Assembly: GCA_027032075.1 (NCBI GenBank)
Contig: JALVOC010000091.1
Span: 60,166 to 124,165, forward strand
Reading direction: 5' to 3'
DNA from: Chromatiales bacterium
Lineage (GTDB): Bacteria > Pseudomonadota > Gammaproteobacteria > UBA6429 > Thiohalophilaceae
Length of the DNA: 64,000 bases
This document shows, piece by piece, positions 49,701-58,980 of this stretch (within the stretch, counting starts at the first letter, position 1; each line of letters begins with the position of its first letter). The notes under the pieces were generated by a model. It searched no databases and was not told where the DNA came from. It saw only the letters and a list, made by a program, of their open reading frames with translations. Both the position numbers and the translations under genes were made by a program.

Positions 49701-52400
49701 ATGGTCGCAAAACTGTTAAGAAAAGTGTTTGGTAGCCGCAACGAGCGGCTGGTCAAAGGAATGCGCAAAGTGGTTGCGCAAATCAATGCGCTGGAGGACG
49801 AATTTGAGGCGCTGACTGACGACGAGCTGCGGGACAAGACCCGCCAGTTCCGCGAGCGGCTGGAAAAAGGGGAGAGCCTGGATGATTTGTTGCCGGAAGC
49901 GTTTGCCGCGGTGCGTGAGACGGGCAAGCGGGTATTGAACATGCGCCACTATGATGTGCAGCTTATCGGCGGGATCGTGCTGCACAATGGCAAGATTGCG
50001 GAAATGCGCACCGGTGAGGGCAAGACCCTGGTGGCGACCCTGGCAGCCTATCTGAACGCGCTTCCCGCCAAAGGGGTGCATGTGGTCACCGTAAATGATT
50101 ATCTGGCAACGCGTGACGCTGAGTGGATGGGCAAGATCTATCAATTCCTTGGTTTGAGCGTGGGTGTGATCACATCCAACATGCCGTTCGAGGAAAAAAA
50201 GGCGGCCTACGCAGCGGATATCACATATGGCACCAATAATGAATTCGGTTTTGACTATCTGCGCGACAACATGGCCTTCAGTGTCGAGGAGCAGTTCCAG
50301 CGCGGCCATGCATTTGCCATTGTCGACGAGGTTGACTCGATTCTTATCGATGAAGCACGCACCCCGCTGATCATTTCCGGTCCGGCGGAGGAGAGTTCGG
50401 ATCTGTATTACAAGATTAATACCCTCGTTCCCAAACTGAAGAAACAGGAAGAGGAAGACGGACCCGGCGACTTTTCTGTCGATGAGAAAACCAAGCAGAT
50501 TTACCTCACCGAAGAGGGTCACGAACATGTTGAAAATCTGCTGACGAAGGCGGGGTTACTGGCCGAAGGGGAAAGCCTGTATGACGTCAGCAATATCGGT
50601 ATGTTGCATCATGTGATCGCGGGACTGCGCGCCCATGTATTGTTCCAGAAAGATGTCGATTACATCGTACAGAACAATGAAGTGGTGATTGTGGATGAAT
50701 TTACCGGCCGTACCATGCCCGGCCGGCGCTGGTCGGACGGGCTGCACCAGGCCGTGGAGGCGAAGGAAGGGGTTTCGATCCAGCAGGAAAACCAGACGGT
50801 GGCTTCCATCACCTTCCAGAACTATTTCCGCCTTTACGACAAGCTTTCCGGAATGACCGGTACCGCCGACACCGAAGCCTATGAATTCCAGCAGATTTAC
50901 GGACTGGAGGTCGTCGTGATCCCGACGCACCGGCCGATGATCCGCAAGGATCACGTGGATCTGGTGTACCTCACACAAAAGGAAAAGTTTGGCGCCATTA
51001 TTGAAGACATCAAGGATTGCCAGAAACGGGGCCAACCGGTGCTGGTCGGCACCACCTCCATTGAAGTGTCCGAATATCTTTCCAGCCAGCTGCAAAAGGA
51101 AAAGATCAAACACGAGGTGTTGAACGCCAAACAACATGCACGCGAAGCGGAGATCGTGGCACAGGCAGGGGCGCCGGGCGCGGTTACCATTGCCACCAAT
51201 ATGGCAGGCCGTGGTACCGATATCGTGCTGGGTGGCAACCTCGAAGTGGAATTGCAGGCCTTGAACGATGCAAACGACATCGCGGTGGAAAAGCTGCGTA
51301 AAGATTGGGAAAAGCGGCACCAACAGGTGTTGGAGGCGGGTGGTCTGCATATCATCGGTACCGAAAGGCATGAATCCCGGCGTGTGGACAACCAGTTACG
51401 CGGCCGTTCAGGCCGTCAGGGTGATGCGGGTTCCTCGCGTTTTTACCTGTCACTGGAAGACAATCTCATGCGTATCTTCGCCTCCGAGCGCATGGCATCC
51501 ATCATGCAGCGGCTGGGGATGCAGGAAGGGGAAGCGATTGAGCATCCCTGGGTCAGCCGGGCGATAGAAAATGCGCAACGCAAGGTGGAAGGGCATAACT
51601 TCGATATGCGTAAACAACTGTTGGAATACGATGACGTTGCCAATGATCAACGCAAGGTCATCTATGGCCAGCGCGATGAGTTGTTGCGTTCGGACGATAT
51701 CTCGGAAACGATAAAAGCGATCCGTGCCGATGTGGTGAACGCGCTTATCAGCAACTTTATTCCGCCGCAGAGCATTGAAGAACAGTGGGATATTCCTGGT
51801 TTGAGCGAGGCGCTGGAAGGCGAGTTCGGCTTGAAGCTGGACGTGCAGTCCTGGTTGGACAGTGATGACAACCTGGATGAGGATGGTGTGCGTGAAAAAA
51901 TCCTCGAGGCGATGGAGCAGGCCTATCAGAAGAAAGAAGAGGAAGTCGGCAACGATGTCATGCGGCATATTGAAAAAGCCGTCACCTTGCAGGTGCTGGA
52001 TGGCCAGTGGCGTGACCATCTTGCCTTGATGGATCAGTTACGCCAGGGCATTCACTTGCGGGGATATGCGCAAAAGAATCCGAAACAGGAGTACAAGCGT
52101 GAATCGTTTGAACTGTTTTCCCAGATGCTGGAGCGCATCAAAAACGAAGTCGTGACGATTCTCAGCCGGGTGCAGGTGCGGAGTGAAGAAGAAGTTGAGG
52201 CGCTGGAGGCACAACGGCGGCAACACGACAGGGAGATGCAGTTCAAGCATGCGCAAGTCAATGCGATGCAGGGTGAGGAGCAGGAGGAGAAAGAGCAGCA
52301 TACGCCCTATGTGCGTGAAGGACGAAAAATCGGCCGTAACGAACCCTGCCCCTGTGGCTCCGGCAAGAAATACAAACAGTGTCATGGCCGCCTGAATTAG
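49701..52400 (+). CDS. secA: Preprotein translocase ATPase SecA
   Basis: 899 residues, the usual length. Walker A is [13 protein letters not shown] (about 102-114), [15 protein letters not shown] is the DEAD-type motif, and [14 protein letters not shown] is motif V/VI. The C-terminus has the zinc/SecB-binding motif [14 protein letters not shown]. The start at 49701 gives [14 protein letters not shown]. No secM is present upstream. A small hairpin (49635-49655) lies in the leader. Confidence 0.98.
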   Translation: MVAKLLRKVFGSRNERLVKGMRKVVAQINALEDEFEALTDDELRDKTRQFRERLEKGESLDDLLPEAFAAVRETGKRVLNMRHYDVQLIGGIVLHNGKIAEMRTGEGKTLVATLAAYLNALPAKGVHVVTVNDYLATRDAEWMGKIYQFLGLSVGVITSNMPFEEKKAAYAADITYGTNNEFGFDYLRDNMAFSVEEQFQRGHAFAIVDEVDSILIDEARTPLIISGPAEESSDLYYKINTLVPKLKKQEEEDGPGDFSVDEKTKQIYLTEEGHEHVENLLTKAGLLAEGESLYDVSNIGMLHHVIAGLRAHVLFQKDVDYIVQNNEVVIVDEFTGRTMPGRRWSDGLHQAVEAKEGVSIQQENQTVASITFQNYFRLYDKLSGMTGTADTEAYEFQQIYGLEVVVIPTHRPMIRKDHVDLVYLTQKEKFGAIIEDIKDCQKRGQPVLVGTTSIEVSEYLSSQLQKEKIKHEVLNAKQHAREAEIVAQAGAPGAVTIATNMAGRGTDIVLGGNLEVELQALNDANDIAVEKLRKDWEKRHQQVLEAGGLHIIGTERHESRRVDNQLRGRSGRQGDAGSSRFYLSLEDNLMRIFASERMASIMQRLGMQEGEAIEHPWVSRAIENAQRKVEGHNFDMRKQLLEYDDVANDQRKVIYGQRDELLRSDDISETIKAIRADVVNALISNFIPPQSIEEQWDIPGLSEALEGEFGLKLDVQSWLDSDDNLDEDGVREKILEAMEQAYQKKEEEVGNDVMRHIEKAVTLQVLDGQWRDHLALMDQLRQGIHLRGYAQKNPKQEYKRESFELFSQMLERIKNEVVTILSRVQVRSEEEVEALEAQRRQHDREMQFKHAQVNAMQGEEQEEKEQHTPYVREGRKIGRNEPCPCGSGKKYKQCHGRLN

Positions 52401-53639
52401 ATGTCCACCATGGAGCAACCGCTTTTCCCCGATATGGAACACAGTAAATATGAATTTTCCCCCGTGGCCGGTGTACGGCTGGGAACGGCTTGTGCCGGGA
52501 TCAAGAAAGCGGAGCATCGCGATCTGGTGCTGCTGGAACTGGCGGCAGGGAGCCAGGTGGCGGCGGTATTTACCCGCAATGCCTTTCGTGCCGCCCCGGT
52601 GCTGCTGGCGCAACGGCATCTTGCCGGGAACATGCCGCGCTATTTACTGGTGAACACCGGTTATGCCAATGCCGGAACAGGAGAGCAAGGGTTGCAGGAT
52701 GCGGAACAGTGCTGTCGGGCGGTGGCAAAACTGGGCGGTTGCAAGCCGGAGGAGGTGTTGCCTTTTTCCACCGGGGTGATCGGTGAACCGCTTCCAGTCG
52801 AGAGGATCATTTCGGCACTGCCCACGGCAAATGCCGCGCTGGCTGAAACGGGTTGGGAAGATGCCGCCTGGGGTATTATGACGACGGATACGGTTCCCAA
52901 GCTGACGAGCCGCACCCTGCAGACAGGCGGGCAGCAGATCACCGTCACCGGCATGGCCAAGGGCGCGGGAATGATCCGGCCTGATATGGCCACCATGCTG
53001 GCGTATATCGCGACCGATGCGGCAGTGGAGCAGCCTGTCCTGCAGCAATGCCTGCAACAGGCAGTGGCGCATTCATTCAACCGGATCACTGTCGATGGAG
53101 ACACTTCCACCAATGATGCCTGCCTGTTGATTGCAACGGGTCAGGGGGATGTGACGGTACCGGCAAGCGGGGAGGTGCATGATGCGTTCGTGCAGCTTGT
53201 GCAGGAAGTCTGTGTGGAACTGGCGAAAGACATCATCAAGGACGGTGAGGGGGCGACCAAACTGATCAATATTGAAGTGACAGGTGGTCAGAATGAAGCA
53301 GAATGTTTCACGGTTGCCTATACCGTTGCCCATTCCCCACTGGTGAAAACCGCATTTTTTGCTGCCGATCCCAATTGGGGGCGGATATTGGCTGCAGTCG
53401 GCCGGGCTGAAATCGCGGCGCTGGAACTCGAGAAGGTCAGGATATTTCTCGATGATGTCTGTATCGTCACAAACGGCGCGCGCCATCCCGCCTACACGGA
53501 GGAGAAAGGGCGGCAGGTGATGGCGCGGAATGAAATCACAGTCAGGCTGGAACTCGGCCGGGGAGAGGCGCAGGCCAATGTCTGGACGTGTGATTTTTCC
53601 TATGACTATGTGCGCATCAATGCCGAATACCGTACCTGA
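52401..53639 (+). CDS. argJ: Bifunctional ornithine acetyltransferase / N-acetylglutamate synthase ArgJ
   Basis: A 412-residue Ntn-type enzyme that processes itself into two chains. The cleavage nucleophile is Thr198 in PDMATMLAYIATDA. TNDACLLIATGQ and FAADPNWGRILAAVGRA are active-site regions. ArgJ recycles the acetyl group in arginine synthesis. The start codon directly follows the secA stop, an arrangement shared with Pseudomonas relatives. Confidence 0.96.
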   Translation: MSTMEQPLFPDMEHSKYEFSPVAGVRLGTACAGIKKAEHRDLVLLELAAGSQVAAVFTRNAFRAAPVLLAQRHLAGNMPRYLLVNTGYANAGTGEQGLQDAEQCCRAVAKLGGCKPEEVLPFSTGVIGEPLPVERIISALPTANAALAETGWEDAAWGIMTTDTVPKLTSRTLQTGGQQITVTGMAKGAGMIRPDMATMLAYIATDAAVEQPVLQQCLQQAVAHSFNRITVDGDTSTNDACLLIATGQGDVTVPASGEVHDAFVQLVQEVCVELAKDIIKDGEGATKLINIEVTGGQNEAECFTVAYTVAHSPLVKTAFFAADPNWGRILAAVGRAEIAALELEKVRIFLDDVCIVTNGARHPAYTEEKGRQVMARNEITVRLELGRGEAQANVWTCDFSYDYVRINAEYRT

Positions 53640-53662
53640 GAGCAGTCTTCGGGAAAGGTGTC

Positions 53663-54610
53663 ATGTCATCAAACGTGGTCCATGTTGCTGTCGGGGTGAT
53701 ACGCAACAGCAGGGGTGAAATCCTGGTTGCCAGGCGTCATCCGCATGCGCATCAGGGTGGCCTGTGGGAATTTCCCGGTGGCAAACTGGAACATGGCGAA
53801 AGCGTGCAGCAGGCGCTCACACGGGAACTGCACGAAGAGCTGGGCATCACGCCGCAACGATTTCGTCCGCTGTTGCGCATTCATCATGACTATAAAGACA
53901 AACAGGTTTTGCTGGACGTCTGGCAAATCGATGCTTTCAGCGGTGAACCCCACGGCAAGGAGAAACAACCACTCATGTGGAAACTGCCGCAGCAGTTGGG
54001 CAACCTTTCCTTTCCGGCCGCTAATCTGCCCATTGTACGCGCAGTGAATCTGCCGCCATCCTATCTCATCAGCGGCCGGTTTGACAGCGAAGCGGAGTTT
54101 CTGGGCAAACTCGTCACTGCGCTTGCCAACGGCATCCGCCTGTTTCAGTTTCGTGTCAAGGAACGGCAGGAAAAATCATATTCTGAACTGGCACGGAAAG
54201 CGATACAGTCCTGCCGTGAATACGGAGCGACGGTTTTATTGAACAGTACGCCCGAGGAGGCGATGGCGCTGGATGCGGATGGCGTGCATTTGACCTCGGC
54301 ACGCTTAATGGCACTGCAACAGCGGCCGCTTCCCTGCGGCAAACTGGTGGCGGCATCCGTTCACAATCCTCTGCAGCTTCGGCAGGCAAACCTGATCGGT
54401 GTGGACTTTTCCGTGATCGCACCGGTCATGCCAACCGCATCCCACCCCGGGGCGCAGACGCTGGGTTGGCGTGCTTTTCAGCGTTTGGCGGAAGAGGCCA
54501 ATCACCCGGTGTATGCGCTTGGCGGAATGCGGCAGCAGCATCTGGAGGAAGCGTGGCAACATGGCGGGCAGGGAATTGCAGCGATTCGAAGCCTGTGGCC
54601 TGGCGAATGA
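53663..54610 (+). CDS. Nudix hydrolase fused to thiamine-phosphate-synthase-like domain
   Basis: 315 residues. The N-terminal MutT-like Nudix domain (about 1-130) has the Nudix box GGKLEHGESVQQALTRELHE followed by ELGI. The C-terminal half (about 140-315) resembles ThiE/TenI (ANGIRLFQFRVKER; GVHLTSARLMAL; VYALGGM). This two-domain protein is common in gammaproteobacteria: the first part is expected to clear 8-oxo-dGTP, the role of the second is unclear. The ATG of the next gene overlaps its stop. Confidence 0.92.
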   Translation: MSSNVVHVAVGVIRNSRGEILVARRHPHAHQGGLWEFPGGKLEHGESVQQALTRELHEELGITPQRFRPLLRIHHDYKDKQVLLDVWQIDAFSGEPHGKEKQPLMWKLPQQLGNLSFPAANLPIVRAVNLPPSYLISGRFDSEAEFLGKLVTALANGIRLFQFRVKERQEKSYSELARKAIQSCREYGATVLLNSTPEEAMALDADGVHLTSARLMALQQRPLPCGKLVAASVHNPLQLRQANLIGVDFSVIAPVMPTASHPGAQTLGWRAFQRLAEEANHPVYALGGMRQQHLEEAWQHGGQGIAAIRSLWPGE

Positions 54611-55107
54611 GTAAAACCCTCCTCTCCGGCCTGCTTCTCCTGGCAATGGGGAGTCTGGCAGTGGTGTTTGGTGTCAAGGAAAAAAAAACGCCACCAACGG
54701 TGTCATTGTCTTCGAGTGTGTCCTGTGATGCTGCCATCACGGCTTGTCTGCTGAGCGATGGGCAGCGGTTGATTGGCCTGCACTTTCCGGACGGGGCGCG
54801 TTATCTCAAACCTTTTGATGTGGTGGTGCGCATCGGTGGATTCGACGGGGAAAAAATCAAGAAAGTCACTATTGAACCCGGCATGCGCGGCATGGATATG
54901 GGGGCAAACAGGTTCAATTTGCATTTGCTCGATAATCCGCAAAACAGCGGGATGCGATTCGGGGGAAAGATTATTCTTCCGCTCTGCATCAGTGGCCGCA
55001 ATGACTGGCAGGCGAGCTTGCGGATTGAGACGGAAAAAACGATATACGAGAGCCGCTTTTCTTTCCATGTGGCGAAACAAGGGGTTGCCACAGAACTTTC
55101 CAGGTAG
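54607..55107 (+). CDS. Exported or membrane-anchored protein of unknown function
   Basis: A 166-residue protein with an N-terminal hydrophobic segment (LLSGLLLLAMGSLAVVFGV) and a predicted beta-rich extracytoplasmic domain. It has a methionine-rich GMRGMDMGANRF motif in mid-protein and two Cys near the start of the domain (CDAAITACLL). The M-x-M motif in an all-beta domain recalls FixH/YtkA-like or copper-handling proteins, but I would not assign a function. Translationally coupled to the Nudix gene. Confidence 0.7.
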   Translation: MSKTLLSGLLLLAMGSLAVVFGVKEKKTPPTVSLSSSVSCDAAITACLLSDGQRLIGLHFPDGARYLKPFDVVVRIGGFDGEKIKKVTIEPGMRGMDMGANRFNLHLLDNPQNSGMRFGGKIILPLCISGRNDWQASLRIETEKTIYESRFSFHVAKQGVATELSR

Positions 55108-55109
55108 CC

Positions 55110-55136
55110 GGAACGCCTGCTTTGGAGCGTTTTTTC
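55110..55136 (+). terminator. Candidate hairpin terminator between convergent genes
   Basis: AACGCC...GGAGCGTT with a T-run (TTTTTT) directly after the stem, a few bases after the stop of the unknown exported gene and just before the yacG stop on the other strand. The stem is short, with one bulge. Confidence 0.45.
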
Positions 55137-55329
55137 AGTGGTGCGGCTTTTTCTGCTGATCGATAAATTCTTCCGGTAATGTTTCTTCACCGGGGATGCG
55201 ATGCGATTCGTTCGCCCATTCACCCAGATCGATCAAGCGGCAACGCTCGCTGCAAAATGGCCGCCACTGGGATGCCGCTTCCCATTTCACCATTTTTCCG
55301 CACGTTGGGCATTTTACCTGTTTTGTCAT
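55135..55329 (-). CDS. yacG: DNA gyrase inhibitor YacG
   Basis: A 64-residue zinc protein with four cysteines as CPTCGK and FCSERC (C-x2-C, C-x3-C) and the ending [14 protein letters not shown]. YacG binds GyrB and inhibits gyrase. ATG 55329 overlaps the zapD stop by four bases, giving the zapD-yacG order conserved in gammaproteobacteria. Confidence 0.93.
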   Translation of the reverse strand: MTKQVKCPTCGKMVKWEAASQWRPFCSERCRLIDLGEWANESHRIPGEETLPEEFIDQQKKPHH

Positions 55330-56093
55330 ATGGCGCAGGTACAAAAGTCGAAAGTAACGGCTTCCTCGGTCTGCACAGGGCGTTTGCTCCCCTGCGGCAG
55401 CAGAAAGCGAATCGAGAAACGGTGTTTGCCGGCGCTGATCTCCGGAAATACGGGAGAATCATAGGGCAGGATAATACGCAACAATTGTATCGGTGAAGAG
55501 GTATCCAGATTTTGTTGGTAAAAACCCTGTTCGGCGACGAGTTCGACCGGATCGGTGCTTTCCCGCAGGATCGCCAGGATCAGTGTGATGGGTTTTTGCA
55601 CGTTGTCGAGACTCTCGAACCATGTTTCCAGTTCGGCAATACGCTTTTCCGGATCACGTTTCAACCAGCAGTGATAGGCAGGCAGATCGAAATTGCAGTC
55701 ACCGCCGGTGACGGTGCTGCGCTGGCGCAGGCTGGTGATCATCTCGTGTTCACGCAGCATCTGGCCAAACGGTGTCGTTTGTTTATGGATATCCCGTTGC
55801 GCATGTTCGATTTGGGTCAGGACACTGTCCAGCTGTTTTCTGTCCACCCCGGGGATGTTCCGCAGACCGGCAAGCGAGGTCTGCAGACGTTCCAATTCCT
55901 GCAGGATTTCGTTTTTCAAATCACTGCGGCTCAGGATGTCGAGGATCTGGATCAGGCCGGTAATGGTTGCGCGGCTGTCCCAGATGGAAAAGCCACGCCG
56001 GTTATAGGCAGTTTGGGTGAAGAGATGTTCAAGCCGGAGAAATGTACGCATGCGTTCATTCAACGGCTGTTCGTAAATAATGCTATTTTCCAC
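55326..56093 (-). CDS. zapD: Cell division protein ZapD
   Basis: A 255-residue protein ([19 protein letters not shown] at the N-terminus; [17 protein letters not shown] in the C-terminal part). ZapD bundles FtsZ filaments by binding the FtsZ C-terminal peptide, which is intact in the ftsZ gene of this window. Upstream coaE lies 107 bases away. Confidence 0.94.
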   Translation of the reverse strand: MENSIIYEQPLNERMRTFLRLEHLFTQTAYNRRGFSIWDSRATITGLIQILDILSRSDLKNEILQELERLQTSLAGLRNIPGVDRKQLDSVLTQIEHAQRDIHKQTTPFGQMLREHEMITSLRQRSTVTGGDCNFDLPAYHCWLKRDPEKRIAELETWFESLDNVQKPITLILAILRESTDPVELVAEQGFYQQNLDTSSPIQLLRIILPYDSPVFPEISAGKHRFSIRFLLPQGSKRPVQTEEAVTFDFCTCAI

Positions 56094-56199
56094 AAAGCTT
56101 GTCTTGTAATAAATAATTCAGGCGAATGGTCGGATGGCCAATTATAACAACAGTTGCTGCCGTGATGTGAGCACCTTCATCGAGAGGTGTGGAGGAGGT

Positions 56200-56805
56200 T
56201 CAATTGGTCGTTGCTGTCGCCAATTTCAAATAAAACCGGTGGAGTTCCGATACCTTTTTACGCAAGGCGTCCCTGTTTCCGGTGTTGTGGATAACATCAT
56301 CGGCAAGTTTCAGCCGGGTTTTACGTGCTGCCTGGGCTTCGAGGATTTTCCTCACGTCGGCCTCGCTTGAATGGTCCCGTGTCATGGTGCGCTCGATTTG
56401 CACGGATTCCGGCACATCGACGACCAGAATGCGATCCACCGGAAAGGGTTGCGCGGACTCCGCCAGTAACGGTATCACCAGGATACAGTAGGGAGCCTGC
56501 AGGCCGGCGATCTCCTGTTCCGCCTGTTGGCGGATCAGCGGGTGCAGTATGGCTTCGAGTTTTTCGCGTTTCTCTTGCGAGGCGAATACCTGTTCCCGCA
56601 AGGCCGCCCGGTCCAGCCGGCCTGCTGTATCCAGGATGCCAGGGCCAAACTCACGCGTGATTTCCTCCAGGCCCGGCTTGCCGGGTTCCACCACCTCGCG
56701 GGCAATTACGTCCATATCGACCACGGGCACCCCAAGTTCGGCAAACAGTTCGCTCACGGTGGATTTGCCACTGCCGATGCCGCCTGTGAGACCAATCACC
56801 AGCAT
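56200..56805 (-). CDS. coaE: Dephospho-CoA kinase CoaE
   Basis: A 201-residue P-loop kinase for the last step of coenzyme A synthesis. VIGLTGGIGSGKSTVSELF is the ATP loop (residues 3-21) and VVDMDVIAREVV carries the catalytic Asp. It follows pilD in the same direction with a 19-base gap, the usual pilBCD-coaE layout. Confidence 0.96.
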   Translation of the reverse strand: MLVIGLTGGIGSGKSTVSELFAELGVPVVDMDVIAREVVEPGKPGLEEITREFGPGILDTAGRLDRAALREQVFASQEKREKLEAILHPLIRQQAEQEIAGLQAPYCILVIPLLAESAQPFPVDRILVVDVPESVQIERTMTRDHSSEADVRKILEAQAARKTRLKLADDVIHNTGNRDALRKKVSELHRFYLKLATATTN

Positions 56806-56824
56806 GTTGTTTGTATCCTTGCGA

Positions 56825-57712
56825 TTAGCGGCTTATCCATGCGAGGTAGGCGTGATTGATTTCGCTTCCCCACATGAGGGTAATCCAGCCGGCAATGGCC
56901 AGGTAGGGGCCGAAGGGGATCGGTTGGCTGTGGTTGTGGCGTTTGAACAGGATGAGGGCGATGCCGGCCACGGATCCGACTACGGAGGAGAAAATGATTA
57001 CGGCGGGCAACATTTGCCAGCCGAGCCAGGCGCCCAGCATGGCGAGCAGTTTGAAATCGCCGAAACCCATGCCCTCCTTTCCGGTCAGCTTCTTGAATAT
57101 CTGATAGACCAGCCAGAGGAGCAGATATCCCGCAATGGCGCCGAGAACGGCCGATTGCAGATCGGTGAAGGTCGAGAAGAGATTCAGCAACAGCCCCAGC
57201 CATAAAAAAGGCAGGGTGATGTTGTCAGGCAGATACTGGTGATCGTAATCGATAAAGGTCAGGCAGATCAGGGCCCAGATCAGGAGCATGGCAGCGGCCG
57301 CCTGAAGCGTGACGCCAAACTTCCATGCCGCCAGGGTGACCAGGACCGCGCTGACGAGTTCCACCAGGGGGTAGCGGAGCGAGATCGGTTGTGCGCACTC
57401 GCGGCAGCGGCCCCGGAGAAACAGGTAACTGACAACCGGGATGTTCTCCACCGCAGTGATCAGGTGGCCGCAGTGCGGGCAGCGGGAGCGTGGGGAAACG
57501 AGGTTGAAGTGGCGGCTTGAATCTTCGTGCTTCTGCCCGGCAACGCCCTGCCGTTGCAGGAACTCGAGACATTCCGCTTGCCATTCTCTTTTGAGAATTT
57601 CCGGCAGGCGATGGATCACCACGTTCAGAAAGCTGCCGACCAGCAGTCCGAGGATGAAGACGATGATCTGGTACAACACCGGGTTGTGTTGCAAAAGCTC
57701 AAGATAGGGCAT
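56825..57712 (-). CDS. pilD: Prepilin peptidase PilD
   Basis: A 295-residue membrane aspartic protease that cleaves and N-methylates prepilins. The cytoplasmic loop has CPHCGH and CREC zinc cysteines. Active-site aspartates lie in IDYDHQYLPD and GMGFGDFKLL. The two pilins downstream of pilR in this window carry the matching cleavage sites. Confidence 0.96.
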   Translation of the reverse strand: MPYLELLQHNPVLYQIIVFILGLLVGSFLNVVIHRLPEILKREWQAECLEFLQRQGVAGQKHEDSSRHFNLVSPRSRCPHCGHLITAVENIPVVSYLFLRGRCRECAQPISLRYPLVELVSAVLVTLAAWKFGVTLQAAAAMLLIWALICLTFIDYDHQYLPDNITLPFLWLGLLLNLFSTFTDLQSAVLGAIAGYLLLWLVYQIFKKLTGKEGMGFGDFKLLAMLGAWLGWQMLPAVIIFSSVVGSVAGIALILFKRHNHSQPIPFGPYLAIAGWITLMWGSEINHAYLAWISR

Positions 57713-57750
57713 TCACGGGCGGCCCGGGTCGGTAAACAGGAAGACGGCTA

Positions 57751-58977
57751 TCAATGGCCACCAACGATCTTGCCCATCTGGAAGATGGGCATGTACATGG
57801 CGATGACCAGCCCCCCGATGAGGCCCCCGAGGATCGCCATGATCAGGGGCTCCAGCAGGCTGCTCAAGCCGTCCACGGCGTTGTCCACCTCTTCCTCGTA
57901 GAAGTCGGCCACTTTCGACAGCATGGTGTCCATGGAGCCGGCCTCTTCACCGATGGCGGTCATCTGCACCACCATGTTGGGGAACATGCCTGTCTGTTTC
58001 ATCGCCACGTTCAGCTGGGTCCCGGTTGCCACGTCATCGCGGATGCGCATCACCGCATTGCCGTAGACCACGTTGCCGACCGCGCCGGCCACCGATTCCA
58101 TCGCCTCGACCAGCGGCACTCCCGCAGCAAACATCGTGGCCAGGGTGCGGGCATAACGGGCGATGGCCGCCTTGTTCATGATTGGTCCGATGATGGGGGT
58201 TTTGAGTAACACCTTGTCGAGGAAAACATTGAATTTCTTTGAGCGCTTCTTGAACTGCACCAGACCGTAAATCGCGAGGCCGATGCCGCCGAAGATGGCC
58301 CCCCACCATTCCTGGAAGAACTTGGACAGGTTGATGACAAACTGGGTAACTGCAGGCAGATCGGCGCCGAAACCGGCGAAGAGTTTTTCGAATTCCGGGA
58401 TGACGAAAATCATCAGGATGGCGGTGATGATAAAGGAGACCACAATCACTGCGGTGGGATAGAACAGCGCCTTTTTGATCTTGCCCTTGATCGCCTCGGT
58501 TTTTTCCTTGTAGGTGGCGATTTTATCCAGAATGGTATCCAGAATACCGGCGTGCTCACCGGCGCGCACCAGGTTGCAGAACAGATCATCGAAATAAAGC
58601 GGGTGCTTGCTGAGTGCGTCGGAGAGGTTGCTGCCGGACTCGATGTCGGTTTTGATGCTCAGCAGCATGTCCTGCATTTTCTTTTTTTCGTGGCCGCGGC
58701 CGATGATCTCGAAAGACTGAACCAGCGGCACCCCCGAGTTCATCATGGTGGACAGCTGCCGGCTGAAGATGGCGATATCCTCGGCCTTGATGCTCTTGCC
58801 GCCGCCCAGCAGCGGCTTGGTTTTTTTCTTTACCTTGCCTGGGGTGATGCCCTGACGGCGCAGGCTGGCTTTGACCAGTGAAATATTTGCGCCGGCGGTT
58901 TCACCCTTGACTTTCTGACCCTTGCTGTCTTTCCCTTCCCAGATGAAGGTGGCCTGTTGTATCGCTTTTTCCGCCAT
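57751..58977 (-). CDS. pilC: Type IV pilus platform protein PilC
   Basis: A 408-residue inner-membrane protein with two GspF domains (about 70-195 and 275-400; FSRQLSTMMNSGVPLVQ; YARTLATMFAAGVPLVEAM). It forms the platform on which PilB drives pilus assembly. pilB lies 3 bases upstream and pilD 38 bases downstream. Confidence 0.96.
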   Translation of the reverse strand: MAEKAIQQATFIWEGKDSKGQKVKGETAGANISLVKASLRRQGITPGKVKKKTKPLLGGGKSIKAEDIAIFSRQLSTMMNSGVPLVQSFEIIGRGHEKKKMQDMLLSIKTDIESGSNLSDALSKHPLYFDDLFCNLVRAGEHAGILDTILDKIATYKEKTEAIKGKIKKALFYPTAVIVVSFIITAILMIFVIPEFEKLFAGFGADLPAVTQFVINLSKFFQEWWGAIFGGIGLAIYGLVQFKKRSKKFNVFLDKVLLKTPIIGPIMNKAAIARYARTLATMFAAGVPLVEAMESVAGAVGNVVYGNAVMRIRDDVATGTQLNVAMKQTGMFPNMVVQMTAIGEEAGSMDTMLSKVADFYEEEVDNAVDGLSSLLEPLIMAILGGLIGGLVIAMYMPIFQMGKIVGGH

Positions 58978-58980
58978 GGC

